DNA of 64,000 bases, taken from assembly GCA_905250025.1 (NCBI GenBank), contig CAJNOJ010000162.1, forward strand, positions 62,001-126,000, in the 5' to 3' direction. Under the pieces are notes generated by a model. That model was not told where the DNA came from, ran no database searches, and worked only from the letters and a program-made list of their open reading frames with translations. How positions within the stretch are numbered: position 1 is the stretch's first letter; every line of letters starts with the position of its first letter. Below, piece by piece: positions 56,216 to 64,000 of the stretch. Position numbers and translations under genes: made by a program. This DNA is from Adineta ricciae. Lineage: Eukaryota; Rotifera; Eurotatoria; Adinetida; Adinetidae.

Positions 56216-57247
56216 ATTTCTTCGTTGAAATATGTAAAAAGACGTTTTTCTTCTTTCATGCGACAAATAAATCAAACGATGGGGACTAAAAAGTACGATA
56301 AGTAGGTGAACACTTCAAAGAATGTCAGAATGCGGAAGTGGATGTATAGGATACTGATTTCGACGCCTACTTCGTCTTTTGAAAACGAGGTGCACTGATG
56401 AAGCATTATTTTTACCGGAAAAAAGTGGTGTATTTCCTCAATTTGTTATTAACTTTAATAACAGTCTCTTACTGATCTATTTTGAGTAGTGAACGAAGAT
56501 TGTAGTTGTTTACTTGCCTAACTATTCATTATAAATGATTTAGAAGAACGAAGACCTGTTTCCTTGCGATAGAATGAATCCGTGCACAATTATATGCGTA
56601 CTGAATCTTTCTTTATATACCACTCACAGTTTTCTATCATGAGAAAATCGTTGAATATAATGCACTTAATTTTCAACGAAAGTTTCCTCCATTACTGTGT
56701 CAGTTATTCTTATATATGTATCTAATCTACAGAAGTAACGTCGATTTTGATCCTGTCCTCGCCTAAAGGGAATTCAAAGATATATTTGAAACGTTTGATC
56801 AATATACTCCTCTTTAATATGACGGATATTCTAGAGGCATAGAACATGACAAATATGATGAATGCCATGAGAATTCTTGTTTCCATGAGAAACTATGAAC
56901 GCATGGTGAAGTTGACGTTTTAACCAAACTGTTTATTTACTCTTCCAAAGTCTCTTATATCATCGTTTGACTGTCATTCTTAAAGATTTACTTTCGTTAA
57001 CTATTTCTAAAGGAGCTCAGTTGCTTTTTCCTTTTAAAGTTCATACCAGATATCTTCAAGTGACAACTTCACTAACGCGAATCTGGGCGCAACAGCGATG
57101 CAGAAGAGAAAATTTTTTTTTTTTAAATCCGCATGCTTTAGACATCATGTCCTATATAAACTGAAAGAACTTTCCCGAATCTTATTGTCAGTTATCCAAC
57201 TGTGATCCAATTTACAGCTTGAATAGACCGTTCTACTGTTAACAGAC
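56216..57247. other. Intergenic region
   Basis: About 1 kb, no supported gene. Confidence 0.45.
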
Positions 57248-58158
57248 ATGTCACGTGTGACAGGTACTCTCAATTCAATTTAATCTTGGCTTAACTTTCT
57301 GCTTGCAGTACCAATGATTATTTTAGGTGTGATTGGAGCTCTTTTAACCAACATTGTATTCGCATGGCAAAGAGCGTTTCAACGCAATCCAGCGACCATC
57401 TATCTCCTAGCTGGTGGAATTATGACAGCAATACATTTACCCACGATTTATCTACAAAGTATTCTTGTCGATGGTTTTGACATAGGAATATTTAACACGA
57501 ATGAAATCGCGTGTCGCGAACATAATTATTTACTTTACGTCACAACAATACCGACAATTTCATTTCCGTGCTTTGCGCCATTCGATCGATATGCAAGCAC
57601 GCGTTGTGAGACGAGTTTTCGAAATCGATGACGATCGTTACGATTGATTCGACTCTTTATTGTCAGTTCAGTTATTTTCGTCAGTCACAGTGTGAATAAT
57701 ACCTGTGTGATGGAACCGAGTGCGCGATAACAAAGACCAATGACTTTTTTTGACACCATTAGTTTACACAATTAGTCCGTTAACCTTCATTGTCGTGTTC
57801 ACTTGGAAAACGGTGGAAAATCTTCGTTCAACCTTTATCACCAATCAATACAGTAAATCTACTAAACGAATCCGTCATATGCTCACTCCTCAATTAATCG
57901 TTCTTGCTATTTCGGGAATTCCATTTGGTTTACAAAGTGTTTATTTCAGTCTCACAAGCGATATTCCCAAAGACGATCAACGACAAGCAATCGAACATTT
58001 ATTCGTGCAAACTAATCGTTTGTCCGTTTTATATTTATTTCTACATGTTAAGCGAAGTTAGAAAAGTCGTCAGACAACTGATGAGAAAGCTTTTCAAATT
58101 CAATTTCATGACAACATTACGAGCAATGAATGGCGACACTGGCACATTATATACATAA
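57248..58158 (+). pseudogene. Rhodopsin-like receptor pseudogene 2
   Basis: Reads along the whole length of receptors A and B but is broken. There is a TAA at 57281-57283 (where receptor A encodes Ala). Long recognisable stretches follow (IYLLAGGIMTAIHLPTIYLQ). A TGA at 57629-57631 replaces a Trp codon. TM4-loop 2 is largely deleted, and there are frame changes near 57730 and 58040. TM6-TM7 sequence is still readable at the end (KRIRHMLTPQLIVLAISG). More complete and better preserved than pseudogene 1. Confidence 0.85.
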
Positions 58159-58496
58159 TTGTCTTTGACTTTGCCATTTTCTCCTTTCACTCGACATCAA
58201 AGGTGCTTGAGTGCGTCAAACAGTCTAAACAATTAAGAAAAATTTCTATAACTACATTATAGAGAAGAACGAAGAATTTCTTTTGTGGTAAACATAATAT
58301 GATCAGATTTCTGTGTTTCCTTCTCTTTTTCACAGAAGATTAGAACTCATGCAAACGGCGAGTTTTTTCTTTTTCATTGCGGAAATGTCACTCCTACTAA
58401 TCAGAAAGAGAGAGAGAGCGTTTGAAAAAAGTTATTAGCATATTAAATAGTCATCTTTAATTGTATATTTTTCTGACTGACACGACAGAAGCGTAT
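58159..58496. other. Intergenic region
   Basis: About 340 bases, no gene; contains a short AGAGAG run near 58411. Confidence 0.4.
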
Positions 58497-59477
58497 ATGA
58501 CGAGCAGCTCTTCGACAACAGCGACTATAAACGCTATATCGCGTTGGCTCAATTATATTTTGGCTATTCCAATGATCGTTTTAGGTATTCTTGGTGCAAC
58601 ACTAACGATCTTCATCTTTACACGAAAAAGTTCGTTTCAAAGGAATCCAACGATCATCTATCTTCTAGCCGGAGCGACTATGACAGCAATACATTTACCG
58701 ACTGTCTACATTCAAAGCATTCTCGTTGATGGTTTCGGCCTAGGAATCTTCAACACAAATGATCTTGCTTGTCGAGAACATAATTATTTGCTTTACGTGA
58801 CTACTGTCATTGCTATATCATTTCCGTGTTGGGCGGCGTTTGATCAATATGCGAGTACATCTCGTGATGCGAGTTTCCGTCATCGGTGGAGTTCGATCCG
58901 AGTTGTTCGATCGGCAATAATCGGTACAAATCTCTTCTGGTCAATTGTTTATCTCCCAATGCTCGTCTACAGTGGAGTCGAAAATCGAACATGTATCTTG
59001 ACGAATGTCACCTATCGAAAGTTCAACGATTTTCTTTTAACACCTCTCATTTACACAATCGGTCCATTAACATTGATAACACTTTTCACTCGAGGAATTT
59101 TACTGAACCTCAATAGAACAACTGTACAATCAAAACGAGATCATTTGACGCGACAAATCCGCCGTATGCTTATTCCGCAGTTGATTTTCCTCGCAATGTC
59201 AGGCATACCATTTGGTTTACAAAACATTTATTTTAATCTGACAAGTAACGTGGTCAAAAGCAGTTTACATCGAGCCGTTGAACATTTGTGCATCCAAATC
59301 ATTCGTTTATTTTACCATTTTAATTTTGTTTTCACATTCTATATCTATTTGTACATGTCGAGTGAGGTGAGAAAACTTTTTCGACGAATGACGACGAAAT
59401 TCTCCACCATGGATAGTTCAATCCAAGAAGGAATGGTAATGGAAACGTGTAAAATCGAGGATTCTACTTACATATGA
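58497..59477 (+). CDS. Rhodopsin-like seven-transmembrane receptor B
   Basis: Single exon, 326 aa from the ATG at 58497 (the frame is open further up but only through TTG). Strongly similar to receptor A through TM1-TM3 (RNPTIIYLLAGATMTAIHLP, SILVDGFGLGIFNTND) and TM6 (QIRRMLIPQLIFLAMSG). The same unusual motifs occur: FDQYAST after TM3, and FTFYIYLYMSSEVRK in TM7 instead of N-P-x-x-Y. The cytoplasmic tail differs from receptor A. Confidence 0.8.
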   Translation: MTSSSSTTATINAISRWLNYILAIPMIVLGILGATLTIFIFTRKSSFQRNPTIIYLLAGATMTAIHLPTVYIQSILVDGFGLGIFNTNDLACREHNYLLYVTTVIAISFPCWAAFDQYASTSRDASFRHRWSSIRVVRSAIIGTNLFWSIVYLPMLVYSGVENRTCILTNVTYRKFNDFLLTPLIYTIGPLTLITLFTRGILLNLNRTTVQSKRDHLTRQIRRMLIPQLIFLAMSGIPFGLQNIYFNLTSNVVKSSLHRAVEHLCIQIIRLFYHFNFVFTFYIYLYMSSEVRKLFRRMTTKFSTMDSSIQEGMVMETCKIEDSTYI

Positions 59478-59713
59478 CCGTGTTTCGTAAAGTACCAGAG
59501 AAAAGAAATGAATTTCTACAAACTAGAGTGTACTCGCCCCAATTGAAAACCACTGTACTATATTATTTTAAACTTTTCTAAAGCTTTTTATATATGCTGG
59601 ACATAGCCTGGATTATTATTTTTTTTCTTTGTAAAATAATAGACTCACGCAACACACAACATAATACTATTGGTGACAAGTATAAAAGAGAGATAAGAAA
59701 ACGAATGAGAAAT

Positions 59714-60211
59714 TCAATCCATGAATACGAAGAACATTGCAAGAATTATTGAGAACATTCCTGACAGAATATTGCCCTTCCCAATCGAACCTTTGTTACA
59801 ATAATCTGTTGTGCAACAGTACTGATAAGAATTCGTTCCATCATCGTTGTTTGCGCCTTCAGTACAAGTTCCCGTTTTGCCGACATATGAACGTAAAATA
59901 CTGTTCGAGTTAACTGTCGATACGATTTTCTATTTGGAAATAAACTACGGAATACATCTCTAGAAATAGATCGTTTGTTCTCCTACCGTACAAGCAACCG
60001 CATTGGTAACAGCAGACGTAGCTACTCCACTACCCCAACTTCGAAACGAAGTACCACATCCTTCTGCACCTCGACCACATACATAACAACTAATTGCATC
60101 GGTTTGTTGTTGTAAATCTGAGAATGATCAATGGATAGAATTCGAAATAAGCAAGATTTTAGCCTTACCGAAGAAAACTAAACCAAAAAGAATAATTGAG
60201 ACGAAATGCAT
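59714..60211 (-). CDS. Ly6/uPAR-like small GPI-anchored protein
   Basis: Three exons: 60169-60211, 59987-60117 and 59714-59929, introns 51 and 57 nt; 129 aa. The short exons hide the gene from open-frame searches. It has a signal peptide (MHFVSIILFGLVFF), then CYVCGRGAEGCG (the Ly6 C-x-x-C start), ACTKIVST, further Cys, and the hallmark CCTTDYCNK near the end. A hydrophobic C-terminus (ILSGMFSIILAMFFVF) suits GPI attachment. The three-finger fold is expected; animal relatives modulate channels or receptors, but no target is indicated. Confidence 0.8.
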
Positions 60212-60898
60212 AACCGTTTTTGTTCTTGCAAGAACACGACTTTCTAACGATGATGATAATCAAGAGTCAAATGATAGCGTTAAAGAATGTCTGACGTTAA
60301 TTTATAGTCAGTTACGCTACTCTAAACGATTGCTGACATGAGACATGATCGGAAAAGCTTGTTGCGTCATATAGACATATTGATTTTTTTTTTCTTCTAT
60401 CAATATTTCATTTCAATCCATTAGATTAGGATGTCAATCATTAGACATGAAATGTAAAAGAATATCCTTGATGCTGATCAACCGTGCTCTGTTGCGTTTG
60501 TATCGCCATCTTTCATATGCGGTATACTATTCGTTATGTGTTCATTCAAAGGGTCAACATATCGTCAAGAAAATCTCAAATATTTCCTCATCATTTTTAG
60601 TGTGAATAAGATTCAAACTTACAATTTGTACAAATTTCCTGCCATTGCCATTCTTTATCTTTAACCATACGAATTGTTCATGTTGTCAAGGTAAAGATAA
60701 AAACGACGCACATCATTATTGACCTATCGAACATTTCTTTTCTCGTCAATGAAATTGAGCAGAACGAAAAAAAGAAAAGACGCTTCATTGAATATAACAC
60801 GTTTATACTCACTCATGTTCATCAACAACTTCGAACGCGTTTCTTTTTCTACATTGTCAATTCGAAACTACCGTATGATTGTGCTTTATTAAACCAAT
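60212..60898. other. Intergenic region between divergent genes
   Basis: About 690 bases between the Ly6-like gene and the transposase-like gene; no supported gene. Confidence 0.45.
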
Positions 60899-63653
60899 AT
60901 GATGAGCAAACCATCTCCGTTTGGTTTATATAAAACGTTCATTGATGTTTACATGAAAAGTCATCCCGAAGTGGCGAAATTTGTACGCGTAAACTCCTGC
61001 TGCTTGGTCACTTCTTTCTCTTTTTTTGTTCCTCTATAGTTGTGTCACTACAATGCACTGGTTGAGTGGGATCGAATCAAGCATGATCACGAACTGATTA
61101 AATCAAAAATCGAAAGTTATGTGGAAATCTCGAACAAGATTCATGCAGTTCAAAACGAAACTTCAACGAACACTGCTCGAAAACGAACAATTTCATCCGA
61201 TGATGAAACAGATATTCACGATCCGCTGTACGATCCGAACGCTGTCGTGCCTGTCGAACCAACATTTTCCAAGCGTACCGTAGCCAAACCTTCAACAGAA
61301 GAAGAAGAAGATACAAGCAAGCCATGGGTGATTCGCGGCCTGGAAAAGGCGAAAGCTCGTGTTGACGCTCATCTTGCCAAAATTGAAGCGAAACGCCTCG
61401 CAAAACAAAATCGAGTGAAAACGCCTGCTCAAGAAGCACTTGTCGAAGAAATCAAACAAATCTCGGACAATATAGCGAACTTAATTCAAGTGAAAAACAT
61501 GGGTTTATCAACGGAAGAAACCAATCATACATTGAAGAAATTAATTCGACAGAAAAAACAACGTTCGACTGAGTTGAGCCTTCTACGTTCGAAACAAAGG
61601 GCTGGCTTACGTTATCGTCAACGACGAAAGAAACGTTTGGAGACTTTATGTAATACCGATCCTGAAGTGGCAACTGAGCTTTTGAAACTCTATAAAGCAT
61701 CGACGATTTCAGCACATTCGATTGATAACGTTTCATCGGACTTATTACAAACTTTGGAAGAAATCGCGCGAATTGGCGGGGTATCAGATCAAAATCCTGG
61801 TAATATACCTCAACCGTGCACAACACTAGACGAGTTACGAGACAAGATTCGAACACGAAGTTATGAAATTCGAAGATCGTCTACTTATTATCGGTAAGAG
61901 GAAATATTCGAAAAGTATCTGTTAGGTTTCTATGAATGTAACATTTTCTAGTTTGCTTCCCTCTGGTGCTTTTTCTGAAGATGGAAAAAAACATGTTATT
62001 TCAACTGCTGTCCGTCTACGACAACTCCAAGGCATCGAATTAACGAAACATCCAGGTAACAAAATCCACTGCATGTCCTCAATTCTATCTTCTTCTTCAG
62101 ATTATCACTTTGTTTGTGCAACACTGAAGCATATCAAAGATCTAGCAGCAACATTTGGAAATGATTGCGTGTTTTATCTTATTCAAGATAACAAAGCATC
62201 TGTACGAATCGGTCGACCAGCAGCAAGAGGGCAATCGCCGTTAATCTTGCATTTAGATTATCAGATGAGCACAGCTAATTCAACACCAATACCGAACACA
62301 GTTCCGCATCAATTAAAACCCACGTATGTATGCATAAGAACTTTCGCTCAAGTTGAATTTTCTTGTCTAGAGTTTACGCTTCTTGTATTATTGATGAAGT
62401 CGGTGTTGTCACCGATGCTGGTCCAACTTATGTATCAATTCGTTCAGCTAAACATGATCGAATGAGTATCGATTGTGAAGAAGTCGATTTCGAACAGGTC
62501 GTCAAACTGAAAGAATTCGAAAAAACAGCTCGAAATCATATTGGTGAAGTGAAACCAATTATCATCATGAACGTGGACAATATTGATCCGATGAATTACA
62601 CACGTTTTTCCCGAACTCTTTATTCGTCAATACAGAAGTTCAAAAAGTACAACTTAGATGTATTCATCCTTGTTACACAAACACCAGGTCAAGCGATATT
62701 CGCTAGTTGTGAACGACGTTTAGCACTTCTATCGCATGATTTATCAGGTTTAGTTTTACCGCACAACCATTACGGTACACATTTGAATATTAGCGGTATA
62801 ACAGTCGATGCTGAACTGGAAAAGTTGAACTTTAAACGAACCGGTGAAGTTCTTGCTGAAATTTGGAATATGAATATGATCGACCGACATTCTGTAGTCG
62901 CAGAATATGTGGATCCACCATCAACAGCGGATGATATGGTTCGATTTATTGATGCACAATTCACTCTAGATTGCATAATTAATCAGTATGTTTTACCCAG
63001 AGAAGAAGTTTTGTACTTTTTTTCCCTGTCTCTTAAAGGATCTGTGATGACGACGAAGAAGTTCCACTACATCAACGTATTACACGTTTGCGACCAGTTT
63101 TTTATCCTGAGACAATTGCAGATGTCAAACCTAATCCAGTCTACGATATTGACGAGTAAGTTCCATTGACGATATGTGAAATTGTATTGATAGTTGGCTT
63201 TATTTAGGTATTGGTGTGCCACGCATGTTTTTCAAACGCAATATACGATTCAAATCATTCGTTGTACCAAACCAGAATGTTGTGGACCATGGCGTTCGAA
63301 TTACATTCAAGTATTTCCTCATCGATTTCTTCCACCGCCTGTACCATTTCATCGTTCGTCACGTGGCGTTCGTTTAGCTGGAATCGAAACATCGGTTGCT
63401 GATCAAAACTGTACATCACCTTACTACGGAACGTTATTTCAACGTATACAATTTCACGGTATCGTTGTCCGAGGGACAGAGAAACCTCTCTTACCATTCG
63501 ATGCTTTCTGCCCATCGATTCAAACTAAACTTCAATCGCGTACGTGTACGATTTGCAAACAATACATTCCGTCAGTAATACGTTTACGCAATCATTATCG
63601 TGTACATCAACAACGTTACGGATTGAAGTATACAGATTTGAAGAGTAAAGATG
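60899..63653 (+). CDS. Multi-exon transposase-like protein with C-terminal C2H2 finger, 3' truncated at N
   Basis: Seven exons: 60899-60982, 61040-61893, 61952-62055, 62101-62323, 62371-62985, 63039-63155 and 63208-63653 (cut by N). Introns are 45-58 nt with closing phases. The N-terminal third is highly charged and coiled (LAKIEAKRLAKQNRVK). The central part has VFYLIQDNKASVRIGRPAA, HQLKPTVYASCIID, KPIIIMNVDNIDP and ASCERRLALLSHDLSGLVLPHNHYGTHL. It matches a transposase-like family common in invertebrate genomes, probably RNase H-fold; Asp residues in the first two motifs could be catalytic, but this is inference. A C2H2-like finger (C-TICKQYIPSVIRLRNHYRVH) lies at the end. No terminal repeats are seen, and the intron-rich structure is unusual for an active element. 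Confidence 0.6.
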
Positions 63654-63654
63654 N
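63654..63654. other. Assembly gap (single N)
   Basis: The transposase-like plus-strand frame ends here and a minus-strand TIR exon (copy D) starts directly after. As with the other two Ns, a TIR copy is on one side of the join. Confidence 0.85.
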
Positions 63655-64000
63655 TGACAATGTATACGAATGGTTTGTAAGCAATCACTGCCGATATAGT
63701 CCATCGTTTCTTCAGCACTGAATAGAGAAGGAGAAGATTTACATATTATATAAGTATAAGTATAAAATGAACATGTTTTGAGGAAAAATAACATTTTTCT
63801 GGTGAGGACAGATGGTTCGATATGTGCTTGATGAAACTCGATTAGGTAAAGTTTGTACTGTTTGTTCATGACATAGGTATCCAGAATATGCTGACCAATC
63901 TGATTAACTATTGAAATGGCTCGATATTCGGGATTTTCGAAGAGAAAATAAGAATGATTATTGAGAATGAGACTGATAATGTCTAGGTAAGGATCATCAT
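63655..64000 (-). CDS. TIR-SAM protein, copy D, internal fragment of first exon
   Basis: An open minus-strand frame that matches copy B almost base for base over 63655-63930 (e.g. TGACAATGTATACGAATGGT) and copy C with a constant offset (63700 corresponds to 6673, and 64000 to 6973). It encodes part of the helical region (DYIGSDCLQTIRIHC at one end, MNKQYKLYLIEFHQ, then towards the acidic DDDD turn). It is cut by the N on its C-terminal side and by the window edge on its N-terminal side; the TIR domain is not included. Confidence 0.8.

Noticed and set aside
1..64000. tRNA, rRNA, CRISPR arrays, bacterial operons or ribosome binding sites
   Set aside because: None seen; spliced genes and TATA boxes show this is nuclear eukaryotic DNA, so prokaryotic signals are not expected.

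Overview
This is nuclear DNA of a compact, AT-rich animal genome, most likely a bdelloid rotifer (Adineta/Rotaria type). The main reasons are the gene content and gene structure. Introns are GT..AG and nearly all 45-90 nt long. NHL-repeat proteins, mono-ADP-ribosyltransferases (ART, two with TPR tails) and rhodopsin-like receptors are expanded. Several single-exon enzymes of bacterial or fungal type sit between intron-rich animal genes. Most products below are spliced models in which I read donor, acceptor and phase directly; exon coordinates are in the evidence text. No database search was possible, so species and family names rest on recognised motifs.

Layout. 1-7,376: a TIR-domain gene plus an NHL-repeat gene, both on the minus strand, present as near-identical copies joined at single N characters (2568, 6666). 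A further TIR copy lies at the right edge after another N (63654). 8.7-12.5 kb: an ART and a degenerate, probably lipid-anchored ART-like protein. 14-18 kb: a TRIM-like B-box protein and the exocyst subunit EXOC7. 18.8-26.4 kb: an ART-TPR protein, a 2-oxoglutarate/Fe(II) oxygenase, a Ser/Thr kinase, a C11orf68-like protein and a pentameric ligand-gated channel. 26.8-32.2 kb: two NHL proteins and a secreted GH19-like/VWA protein. 33-38 kb: a TRPM channel. 38.8-48.9 kb: a PAN-like mucin-type protein, an aldo/keto reductase, a PhyH dioxygenase, a PAN-NHL protein, a GST, a second ART-TPR protein and a Sec14-like protein. 49.5-59.5 kb: a glycosyltransferase and its pseudogene, a PPC-like membrane protein, and a receptor cluster of two intact genes and two pseudogenes. 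59.7-63.6 kb: a Ly6-like protein and a multi-exon transposase-like gene cut off by the third N.

Shared themes. Several genes are predicted to consume NAD+ (TIR with the conserved glutamate, three ARTs), and a TRPM-family channel is in the same window; whether they act together is inference only. Single-exon AKR, PhyH, GST and 2OG-oxygenase genes look like horizontally acquired metabolic genes. The NHL domain is attached to different N-terminal modules in different genes (signal peptide only, Cys-rich leader, B-box/coiled coil, PAN-like). No tRNA, rRNA, CRISPR or intact transposon with terminal repeats was seen. The N junctions mean gene order around the TIR copies should not be trusted without long reads.
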